A model generated the notes under the pieces. That model had not been told where the DNA came from and ran no database searches. It saw only the letters and a program-made list of their open reading frames with translations. Source: Gracilaria gracilis (lineage: Eukaryota > Rhodophyta > Florideophyceae > Gracilariales > Gracilariaceae). Taken from it: a stretch of 64,000 nucleotides of DNA. The stretch is from NCBI GenBank assembly GCA_030374805.1, contig JARGSG010000014.1, positions 248,001-312,000 on the forward strand, in the 5' to 3' direction. A program made the position numbers and the translations under genes. Positions 9,870-18,700 of this stretch are shown piece after piece; the first letter of the stretch is position 1, and each line of letters opens with the position of its first letter.

Positions 9870-11186
9870 ATGTCTGACTCTGTCACCGATCTCAGCAAGT
9901 TGTTTTACCTCGTGGAGGTGGCCTTCTTTGCGCGCACCGTCTATGATTTCACAAGGACGTATTTCACGTACAAGCTGCGCTCTTCCGACCCCGTTCTGGC
10001 CCTGGAGAAGCCCCTCCCCAATCCGCGTCCCCGCATTACCGCCGTTCCCACCACTGCCCATCACAAAAAGAATGCCCCGGTGCGAGTCTACATGGACGGC
10101 TGTTTCGATGGTATGCATTTCGGTCATGCAAATGCATTACGTCAAGCAAAGGCGCTCGGAGATGTTCTTGTCGTCGGCATCAATCCGGAACATGAGATTC
10201 GTAAGCACAAGGGGCCTCCCATCATGAGTGACGAAGAACGTCGCATTGCTGTTTCCAGTGTCAAGTGGGTCGACGAGGTCCTCACCGACGTGCCGTATGT
10301 TGTCACTCCTGAGTTTCTTGCAAGACTAATTGAGGAACATAAGATCGACATCATTGTCCATGGCGACGATCCGTGCATCGGTGCTGACGGTCAAGATGTG
10401 TACAAGGCTGTCAAGAACATGGGTCGATTCACAACTGTCAAGCGTACCGAGGGAGTCAGTTCCACGGATATTGTCGGTCGAATGTTGCTCTGTACAAGGA
10501 GCCACCATCTTGACGTACATCACTCCCCAACCGGCATAACACGTTTACCCGAAGCCACCACTTCCGATGATGAGAAGGCGCTCCAAAGCAAAAAACCATT
10601 CACCAGATATAGCAGCTTTCTTCCCACTACACGTCGTCTCATTCAATTTGCTGGTGAGCCTCGAGCGCCGAAACCGGGTGACAGGGTTGTGTATTGTGAC
10701 GGAACATTTGATATGTTTCATGCCGGTCACATTGAGACTTTGCGCCAAGCTAAGGAAATGGGCGACTTTTTGCTTGTCGGCATTCACGATGATGCTACTG
10801 TGAATGAGCGTAAGGGAAGCAATTTCCCGATCATGAACGTTCATGAGCGAACGCTGGCTGTGTTGAGTTGTCGTTATGTAGATGAGGTTATTATTGGCGC
10901 TCCTTGGTGTATCACGGAGGACATGTTAAAGACAATGAATATCTCAAAGGTTGTCCATGGACGCCATCGGCGGGATAGCAAGGAAGTGAGCACATTGGAT
11001 CCTTACGAAGTTCCTCGTAAATTGGGCTTGCTGGCCCAGGTTCAGGGCGAAAGGGATCTATCGGTGGAAACCATATTGGAGCGAATTGTGAGGAATAGAG
11101 AGGCGTTTGTCAAGCGCAATATCAAGAAGGAAGCAGCAGAAGATGAATACCTTACGAAACATAAGAAGTATGTCGAGGAACGTTGA
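9870..11186 (+). CDS. PCYT2: Ethanolamine-phosphate cytidylyltransferase
   Basis: This 438-aa enzyme makes CDP-ethanolamine from CTP and phosphoethanolamine, the usual rate-limiting step of the Kennedy pathway to phosphatidylethanolamine. Two cytidylyltransferase domains are seen, as in PCYT2/ECT. The first (about 72-205) has DGCFDGMHFGH with HFGH at 83-86, the WVDEVL motif near 133 and RTEGVSSTD at 192-200. The second (about 272-400) has DGTFDMFHAGH with HAGH at 284-287 and RYVDEVIIG. An N-terminal segment (about 10-22, LFYLVEVAFFA) may be a membrane anchor, as in plant ECT. The in-frame extension upstream of this ATG has only a GTG, so the ATG at 9870 was chosen. Confidence 0.93.
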   Translation: MSDSVTDLSKLFYLVEVAFFARTVYDFTRTYFTYKLRSSDPVLALEKPLPNPRPRITAVPTTAHHKKNAPVRVYMDGCFDGMHFGHANALRQAKALGDVLVVGINPEHEIRKHKGPPIMSDEERRIAVSSVKWVDEVLTDVPYVVTPEFLARLIEEHKIDIIVHGDDPCIGADGQDVYKAVKNMGRFTTVKRTEGVSSTDIVGRMLLCTRSHHLDVHHSPTGITRLPEATTSDDEKALQSKKPFTRYSSFLPTTRRLIQFAGEPRAPKPGDRVVYCDGTFDMFHAGHIETLRQAKEMGDFLLVGIHDDATVNERKGSNFPIMNVHERTLAVLSCRYVDEVIIGAPWCITEDMLKTMNISKVVHGRHRRDSKEVSTLDPYEVPRKLGLLAQVQGERDLSVETILERIVRNREAFVKRNIKKEAAEDEYLTKHKKYVEER

Positions 11187-11561
11187 GCATGTTTACAGAG
11201 CTGCCTTCTTAGAAATGCACTCTTAACTTTGAACTAGGCTGCTACCGTTGGAAGGCCATCTCGCGGGGAAGGGGTGTGAGTGATAGCTTCCCTGAGGTGG
11301 ATCTTGAAACATGTTAACTTTGCACAGGGACAGCGGGCCGCACTTCATGTTATTTTATTTCTCACGCCGTCAATGATAGAAACCCTGTGGAGGCAATCAT
11401 TGCCAGAGACGATCCTAAAGATTGTTGCAATAGAGGCTGATTAAGTGCAGTAGTAGAGATACCGGTTCCTTGTGTCAACTTACGAATAGACGTACGCGTA
11501 CATGCCTGACGAAATAAACGTTGGGCACTAGTTAAACCCTTTTGAACCTAAAGAGTCCTAA

Positions 11562-11577
11562 GTCTACTATAGTAGAC
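11562..11577. repeat. 16-bp palindrome GTCTACTATAGTAGAC (copy 1)
   Basis: This is a perfect 16-bp palindrome. A second copy of the 14-bp core TCTACTATAGTAGA lies at 11773-11786, and a 12-base partial copy (ACTATAGTAGAC) lies inside the V-ATPase C gene at 46228-46239. It could be a regulator site or the end of a small mobile sequence; the function is unknown. Confidence 0.45.
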
Positions 11578-11772
11578 AGAAGAGAGAGCCAATTAAATTG
11601 CAGGAACGCCGGAAGTGGGTGGTTGGGAGTTACTTCAAATTGATTGAAATCTACCATTATGCATATTACAATCGGTGGTCTTAAGTTACTAACTGGCCGC
11701 ACGATTGAGTGACAGCCAACGAAGGGTGCAATATGAGTCTTGTTACTAACTTGTGCATAATAGGTGCTTATA

Positions 11773-11786
11773 TCTACTATAGTAGA
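11773..11786. repeat. 14-bp palindrome TCTACTATAGTAGA (copy 2)
   Basis: This is the second copy of the palindrome at 11562. The flanks are similar too (CTAAG versus CTTATA before, GAC after), so about 20 bases are shared. The intervening 195 bp have no open gene. Confidence 0.45.
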
Positions 11787-12270
11787 CGTATTAGCAGCTC
11801 TTACTGCGCTGACATGGTCAGTGTGGGGGGTTACTAATGTATTCAGTAACGAAGAGTGCCGCTCCCACAGAATTCGTGGCCTTCCATTGGTCAGACCGTG
11901 ATCATAAAACAAGTTGTATGTATTTACATCACAACAGACCGTGTGTGAGGTGGTGAACTTGGACCAGAAAAGCAGTCTGCACCGCGATGTACGTACCACG
12001 CTAATTACGATGTTTCAGAAGGAGCGCCCATCGAAAAGCCTGATGCCGAACAAGTGTATTGCGTTCCACAGCGAGCCGACCGAACGTCCCTCAATTGCGG
12101 AAACCGTTGTGTGACAACAACGATTAATGGCTGCGCCGGATGTTTTGCGATTGGCAACTCTATCGATTCGACACTTCTGATACAAGAGAACCACATGAAT
12201 GACTACACTGTTCCCTAGCTAACAGGTTGTGCTAAGCATTCGAAGAATAATTCCTTTTCTGTCTCGATTC

Positions 12271-12279
12271 ATGTCATAA
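12271..12279 (+). promoter_or_regulatory. Minimal upstream ORF overlapping the MBOAT start
   Basis: ATG TCA TAA is a two-codon uORF whose stop overlaps the main ATG by one base (TAATG). Stop-start overlaps of this kind permit termination-reinitiation. It may dampen translation of the wax-synthase gene if the transcript starts upstream of it. Confidence 0.4.
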
Positions 12280-13295
12280 TGCACGAGCTAGATGAAAACC
12301 CTATAGGCTGGATCTTAGAGTTTGGGAGAGGCCTCTTTGTTGTCACAATGTTGCAAGTGTTTTGCGGCGTTTGGACTGTTTTCGTAATCCAGTCAAAGCT
12401 TGCCCATCACAGGAAGCTTCAGGTTTGCATGGCTATGTCCTCTTTATTATGTGTATTGTCTTGGTTCATCTTTGACATGAAAACTCATCTTATCGGCCGC
12501 GTCATGGGTGCATTGTCTTTGGTGTTTACCACTCCTCTGCATGTAATCGCCTCTATTGAAAGACATGAAACGGTTAAAGCAGATAAACTGTCTACAATTT
12601 TGAGGATTGCGGTTCCAGCTGCAATTCCCTCCGGGCGTCATCAACCGGAGGAGCCCGTACATCAACTCCTTCGTGGGTTCATTTACGTGTCATGTATATC
12701 AAAAGCTGTTCCATTTACCATGTATGCTATTGAAGAAGGCGGTATTCTCAGAGATGTTTGCGGTCTTCTGTTTGTCATGTTCGGTGCCTCGGGGATCCTT
12801 AATATCATGTCTGGATGTATGGGTCTCGTAGGGGTCAGAAGTCCCTCTCCATTTCGAAATCCTTTTCTCGCGTCTTCCATGGCGTCTTTCTGGGGTGGTC
12901 GATGGAACGCAACGGTTTCGGATGCACTTAGGGTTGGTGTATATGAACCCCTTGTGAAACGCGGGTATTCGAGGGCTAGGTCTGTCCTTGCGTGCTTTTT
13001 TATTTCAGGTGTTGCTCACGAACTGATACTCATTTACTGCGGCATTCTGAATTCGAGAGGGGAATGGCTTGCCTTTTTCTTGCTCAATGGAATAGCAGTG
13101 CTCGTAGAACAACAAACCATGTCGCAAATGCCTACTCCTGCGCGCCGCGTTATTAGTTTCGTCGTTCTCTCCACTCTATTTCACTTTCTGTTCGTCCCGG
13201 TAACGGTACGAACAGGAATGGCTGAGAAAGGCGTTCAAGCAATGGGGGCTGGGGCGAAGCTTACTGAAGCCTTTCGGCAATGGGTGACGTCATAG
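12279..13295 (+). CDS. Wax-synthase-type MBOAT acyltransferase
   Basis: This 338-aa multi-pass membrane protein matches the plant wax ester synthase branch of the MBOAT superfamily, which transfers acyl-CoA to fatty alcohol or sterol at the ER. The diagnostic block is SFWGGRWNATVSDALR at 203-218. It is followed by the conserved-histidine segment FFISGVAHELILIYCG, with the probable catalytic H247. Hydrophobic helices fill residues 15-37, 48-67, 75-92, 135-150, 158-180, 236-258, 263-277 and 292-312. The substrate cannot be told from sequence; sterol ester or triacylglycerol formation is also possible for this family. The length is typical (about 340 aa). Confidence 0.85.
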   Translation: MHELDENPIGWILEFGRGLFVVTMLQVFCGVWTVFVIQSKLAHHRKLQVCMAMSSLLCVLSWFIFDMKTHLIGRVMGALSLVFTTPLHVIASIERHETVKADKLSTILRIAVPAAIPSGRHQPEEPVHQLLRGFIYVSCISKAVPFTMYAIEEGGILRDVCGLLFVMFGASGILNIMSGCMGLVGVRSPSPFRNPFLASSMASFWGGRWNATVSDALRVGVYEPLVKRGYSRARSVLACFFISGVAHELILIYCGILNSRGEWLAFFLLNGIAVLVEQQTMSQMPTPARRVISFVVLSTLFHFLFVPVTVRTGMAEKGVQAMGAGAKLTEAFRQWVTS

Positions 13296-13704
13296 AAAAC
13301 AAGAGCTGCGCATAACTGAGAGATGAAGGCATACATATCACGTCATACGCATGCACTGCATCGTTTATGCTTCAACAGACTCTTGCAGTTGACATCAGTA
13401 TCGCTCTATCCTAAATTTGTGTAGAATCGGTGATTCTCATGTTAGAGTTCGGACTTCAGCCACTTCATTCATGTGCGCTTTGTAGGAGTACTTGATGTGA
13501 TGCGTTGAAGAACACCCATATGTGCAATTCCTTTTGGGAAGGATTCAACATCTACGCTGTTAAGAGTATAGTTATACCCTGGCACGTCTGTCAGTGCAGT
13601 ATTCTCCTACTCAACAGAGAAGCAACGTTTGCACTCGGCAGTCGGAGGAGCCACTGTCCTCATGGTTAGGTTGAAACTTGGGGTGCCATGAGCAATGGGC
13701 ACAA
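13296..13704. other. Convergent intergenic region, nothing recognised
   Basis: These are the 3' flanks of the convergent MBOAT and PDI genes. I see no gene, RNA or notable repeat. Confidence 0.5.
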
Positions 13705-15042
13705 CTAAAGGTCATCCTTCGGCGCGCTGCAATGCCCGCCATCTTTTGGTGGTTCTGTGCCACACTGTTCAGTCTCTTCATCTGCTCCTGCATCTTCACC
13801 CTTGCCGTCTTTCTCCTGTGAACTTTGATCCGGAGCTTCCCATTCTGGTAGGTCACTCTTCAGTTTGCTCCAGTGCGCATCTCCTCCTACAATCCGATCC
13901 AAAAATGTACTGATTTCTTTGGAACCAACAGCTCCCGCGAGCTTTGTGTACTTGCGCTTCCTTGCTCGCATAACCACCACTCCATCTTCCTCTTCGGGAA
14001 TCCCAAAGATCTTCGCATACTCACGAGCGCCTTCCACAGCTGCATCGATCACTGAGAATGCCATGTTGTCGTATTGATATCTCTCCGCAACATCTCCTAA
14101 TTCCCCAAAGAGAGCATGTGATTCACCGCCTTTCAAGACGGACAATACGCACAATCGTCCATCCTTTCTCGCATCGCAATATTCTTCAAACTGCTTCCGT
14201 CCCACGATGGTATGCACTTCTCCAGAATAAGCTTTCGGTTGAGCAAAGACACGCTCCGACTCACTAGTTTTGGCTTCGCCACTTTCGGCAACAGAGCCTG
14301 TCGAATTCATTTGGCGGCCAGCCACCTTCTCGAAAAAGTCCATGAGAGAGTCGGGATCCATCTTGCCCTCGAACGTACGCGCCGATGTGGGCTCACTCTC
14401 TCCGGCGGTAAACGCAAGCAGAGTAGGATAAGAATGGACCGAATACTGTTCCGGAACTTTCTTTGCTTCCGATTTACGAACCTCGCCGAAAGACAGACGG
14501 CCTTTGAATCTGGCCGAGAGTCCCTTGTAAAGAGGGGAAGTGGATTTCTTATCTGTGAATAGTAAAACATGAGGAAGTTTTGGTAGATCATTGAAAAACG
14601 CCTCCACACCAGTCGGCTTCACCCTCGCGACAAAACTCGGCATAACATGCTTGACATGATCAACAAATGCGGATGAAGAACGTGCTTGATTGTAATCTGT
14701 CGGCCTGCGCGCCTTCTTACCCTCACCCTTAAAGACCTTGATAGTGGGGAAGCCGCTAATGGAGAAACGCTGAGCAATCTCCTTATGTTCGTCGCAGTTG
14801 ACGACGCCAAGTCGCGCTACGCCGTGCAGCTTCTTGGCCGCTTTTGAGAAGGCTGGGGCTGACTGTTGGCAATGTCCACACCACGGAGCATAGAACTTCA
14901 CGAGCCAGGTGTCCGTGGATTTTATCACAAGATCATCAAAGTTTGACGGGGTTAGCTCGGTAACATACTCGCCGTACATTCCTGCGCGGGCAACGGAGAT
15001 CGACGCTAGCAGTAAGAAGAATATGAAGTGTAGTTTCGTCAT
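13705..15042 (-). CDS. Protein disulfide isomerase, single active thioredoxin domain, KDDL tail
   Basis: This 445-aa ER lumenal oxidoreductase has a clear signal peptide (hydrophobic 4-17, cleavage probably after SVARA at 20). The a-type thioredoxin domain (about 24-135) has FYAPWCGHCQQ with the active CGHC at 55-58 and the cis-Pro segment SISGFPTIKVFKGEG. One or two thioredoxin-fold domains without CxxC follow (about 140-245 and 290-400). An acidic tail ends KDDL, a KDEL-type retrieval signal. It resembles the P5/PDIA6 group but with one active site instead of two. The start was set at the ATG giving the signal peptide; the longer open frame begins with GTG. Its upstream region carries bZIP-like sequences (see 15281). 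Confidence 0.9.
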   Translation of the reverse strand: MTKLHFIFFLLLASISVARAGMYGEYVTELTPSNFDDLVIKSTDTWLVKFYAPWCGHCQQSAPAFSKAAKKLHGVARLGVVNCDEHKEIAQRFSISGFPTIKVFKGEGKKARRPTDYNQARSSSAFVDHVKHVMPSFVARVKPTGVEAFFNDLPKLPHVLLFTDKKSTSPLYKGLSARFKGRLSFGEVRKSEAKKVPEQYSVHSYPTLLAFTAGESEPTSARTFEGKMDPDSLMDFFEKVAGRQMNSTGSVAESGEAKTSESERVFAQPKAYSGEVHTIVGRKQFEEYCDARKDGRLCVLSVLKGGESHALFGELGDVAERYQYDNMAFSVIDAAVEGAREYAKIFGIPEEEDGVVVMRARKRKYTKLAGAVGSKEISTFLDRIVGGDAHWSKLKSDLPEWEAPDQSSQEKDGKGEDAGADEETEQCGTEPPKDGGHCSAPKDDL

Positions 15043-15760
15043 GGTGAATAGAATGTCCAGAATGTCTGAAAAAGGAATGACAAGCACGACGAACACGACG
15101 TACGTACGGGTGATTAACTGTTTGAAGAGGGAAAGGGAGCTATCTATCGTTCAGCCAGGGGCAAGAGGGCTAAATACCAGCTGCGAAACGTTTCGCTTGT
15201 GGGTGTAGCAGAGGTATAGCAGGCGGTTATTACCAGCATTGCGAGGGTAGCGCAAGATGATTGGGTGTCACTGCACATTATTGACTGAAAATCAGTCAAC
15301 CAACCAAGACATGGAATCGCGTGGATCAACGGCGCGCATCAAATTACCCCGTGGTCAATGACGTGTTCTCTGCCTGTTCATTGGCTGAAGATCTGCCTTG
15401 TCGGATGAGCTCTTGCCGAAAAAGGTTTACCGAAGTGTGAGTGGAAGATCTCGCGGCAACTGGAGTAAGAAAGAGGGGCTATTCCGCCGGCATTGACCAT
15501 CTTGCTTTTTATGATAGAAGACTTATTTGTACTACACGGTGCTACATTCTAAACGGATTGCGGATTCATAAATCATATATACATTTCCTTCATTGCATAA
15601 TATGCATGTTGTATTCAAAAGTGGTGATGGCCCCAGCAGGTACGTGAGTATCCAAAAGCTCTTCCTTGTATTAACACATGTTTCTCACAGTTGAAACTCC
15701 GTGTGGTGCACATCGTATGGTACAACAGTACACAGTTCCAAGTACTAGCCTCTGCTGCAC
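15043..15760. other. Intergenic: PDI promoter and 3' flank of the SET gene
   Basis: No gene is supported. The stretch 15281-15370 holds a TTGACTGA inverted repeat, a TGACGTG core and a CCAAT box (on the PDI strand), reminiscent of ER-stress promoter elements. Confidence 0.45.
15281..15299. promoter_or_regulatory. Inverted repeat TTGACTGA-AAA-TCAGTCAA in the PDI promoter
   Basis: A perfect 8-bp inverted repeat with a 3-base spacer lies about 240 bp upstream of the PDI ATG. TGACTGA resembles bZIP half-sites. TGACGTG at about 15359 resembles the UPRE/ATF6 core. Regulation by the unfolded-protein response is inferred, not shown. Confidence 0.35.
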
Positions 15761-18700
15761 CTAATTCATAACCCCAACACAGTTCCAAGCGTTGCACAAA
15801 CATTGCACCTTCTTGTCTTCAATAGGCAGCTTGTAGTCAAATGTCAGTTCCGCAAATCTAGGGATATCTCGTGTGGCTTGCAAGGCAACCAAGTCACGAC
15901 CGCGTACGTGAATAATTCTCGCAATCATATTGGGATCACAGCTATGGTTCGTGAAACGCGCGCGGTTACTTTCCACAGTAGCATCCACGATTTCTTGCTC
16001 GTTGATCTTGAACAGATATGTCCCCAAACCGGCAGCCTCATATCGGGCTTCTCTTATATCTGCTAGGGGAGTCCGTATCAAATCCCCGGCGTACTCGATA
16101 ATAAAATCACCCTTCCTATATCCTGTCAGGGTAAACAATCCCATCCCGTGGATTCCACTTCTTCCTGTCACGATGCCCCATAACGACTTCAGCATTTCGT
16201 CGTACTTCAATGTGTTCCAGACGGTACACAACTGTTCATAAGACAGCCCCAGCCGTGGTTTCGGAGTTGCTACCCCATTTCGGATCCAGCTACTGTGATC
16301 TTTCACAGAGTGGGTAAGGGTGACATTCTGTGTCTTCGAAGTGAAGCAGTGTGACTTATGCTGACTTCTATAGCTTCTTGATCTTTCTTTCTCAACTTCT
16401 TGAGGGTCGGCCTCTTGTACCACCGGTCTCCAATGCACCACATTGTGTCTTTTTGCTCTTTGCCAATCATAACCATTCACTCTGCTGCAGTCCTCGATCA
16501 TTTTATTGGCATCTTCCGAGTCCTTTCGAATGGCATGCACGGGACCAGATCTATTCTTTTCTGCAATAATCCAATGCACTCTTGGTCCCCTTCGACTTAC
16601 AGACGTTCGTGGACGATCTTGACAGGCGTAGTATGTCTTGATCACGTTAAACTTGTTCGATGTTTGTGCATCTGTCATGGTGACTACGTCGGATGAGAAA
16701 ACAAAGAACGTTGTCCCTGCTACCCATTTTCCATCCGCTTTTAAAAAAGCTCTGTAGGCACCAATCCGGCAATGAGTCAAAGCGGACCATGTGCCACAGG
16801 TTGTTTGACATAAAGAAACAAAATCTCCGCGTTCGGGATCCTCACCAAACTCTCCGTTTTGGTTTCTTCGAAGAAGGCTCACTAGAACTGACATAGGCGA
16901 TTTGACAAACTTGTGCGGCCACGCAAACCGTACAGATTCCAAACGATTCCTATGTTGCGACCTTTCGTACTCATTCCGAAGGCATTTGCTCCCTGCCGGA
17001 CACAGACCACGACAATGAACACATAACCATTCCTGTCCATTTCGAAAGGATATAAATTCTGGAGTCTCCATGCAAGTTACGGACTCCAAACATGGTTTAC
17101 AAACACATTCATTGCAGCTTCCGAAAAAACGGTTCCCACATGTGAGAGAATCTTCATCGGCTTCAAACACTTCACGTCCGCAAATGTGACAGGGTCTAGC
17201 ACCCCCCGCATCTCTCTGACAAGCCCTCCTATCAATTGGAAGACCGAAAACTCGAACGCTAGTACGTTTCCCCATCACAGAATTTCCTTTTTCATCTCTA
17301 TAGTTCAGAAATGTAACTCTGGCCTGACCACTCGACGATCGTATTGTTAAGTCGTGGCCTTTGCTTCCAGCAGCTGTTCCCGCATTTGATGGATTTCGAT
17401 TTCGCTGCTTTCGAAAACCGATTTGACGAGCTCGATCACATATCTTAGCAAGTCGAAGGATCTTCACCTCTCTCTTAAATACATCTTTCTTTTCTCTCAT
17501 GTACCGTTCTATTATATTCTCTGCCTGCTCCTTCAAATCTATCGCTTCGTACTCAAAATAAAATCCTTCATTAAGTTGTATTAGGTGCTGGCATACCATC
17601 CGGAACCTTCTGATCACATCGGTCATTGTGAAGATCTTCCCGGATTCTAGATCTTCTCTTACCAAGAAGAGATCACTTGCACCATAACCAATGTCTGTCT
17701 TTCCAGTAAATGACCCAGAGACATCGAGCGATTCAAGAGCGCTACAAAGTTCCGCTGCCATCCGGACAAAGTGAAGGTCGTTGGATTCCTCCACAAGCCG
17801 AAGGAGTTGAGACACAGATCCTACTTCCATAGTTGTATTCTCGTATAGCGTATGTCGCAAGTCATGAACAAGGTCTTGCTTTAAAACCCTCGGCACAACT
17901 TCCTTTATAAGGGTGAGCAATCTTGCTGCTGCTCTGACTGGAGCTCGAAGTCCCTCTTCGAAATTCTGGGATATTTCTTCTAGTTCTGGGCACATCATTT
18001 CATCTTGTGAGAAAATGTCGTCACTTCCAATAGACGTACAAACGCTCGGTTCCAGAACAATGATTTCGTCTGCGAACGGGGTGGTAGAGTCAAAGTCTTT
18101 GCCTTCACACATAGTAGCAGGAACACCGAGCTTCAATTTGATATCTGTGCCGCCCCCTTTCTCATCGTCAACATATGAATCGGGGACTGTTCTTTTTCTT
18201 CGTTCTATACTAGCGTTAGTGAGGGTTTCCTCCAAATTGGGGTGGATGAGCATCTCATGCCCATCGACTTGATGAGTTTGATTTTCATTTCGGAACACGG
18301 AACTTAAGTTTCCAGACTCTTTTTGGTTGTGAGTGGATCCAATGCCATGTTCCCTGGAAACGTTGGTGAAGGCGACGGCTTTGTACTTCAGGGGAGCGAA
18401 CTCACATCTTGTCAATAAAACGACGCCTCTCGACTCTTGGGGACTACATTTCTGCACCAGCCCCATCCAATGTCTTACCTCTTGTTGTACAATCTCAGAT
18501 CGATCTTGACCTGCATATAATTCCATGTAAGGATGTGCCTTGACGTATGAACTTATAGATATGCGACTACACATCTCGGGCTGCATATGAACTGTTTTCG
18601 ATTCCTTGTTCCAAAATATAGCACACGCCGTGCTACAAGATGAGGGATCGACGACAACGGTAACCCAGCGTTTCGCGAAAAATGCTCTTTGGATTTCCAC

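Larger units (their letters stand above)
11187..12270. other. Intergenic region with two TCTACTATAGTAGA palindromes
   Basis: No gene is seen in about 1.1 kb between ECT and the MBOAT gene. A minus-strand open frame (11999-11532) lacks an early ATG and family features and was not called. The notable content is two near-identical palindromes 211 bp apart, and three copies of GTTACTAA within about 150 bp. Confidence 0.5.

Noticed and set aside
11532-11999. Minus-strand 155-codon frame between ECT and MBOAT
   Set aside because: No ATG near the start and no family features; it spans both palindromes and looks like chance.
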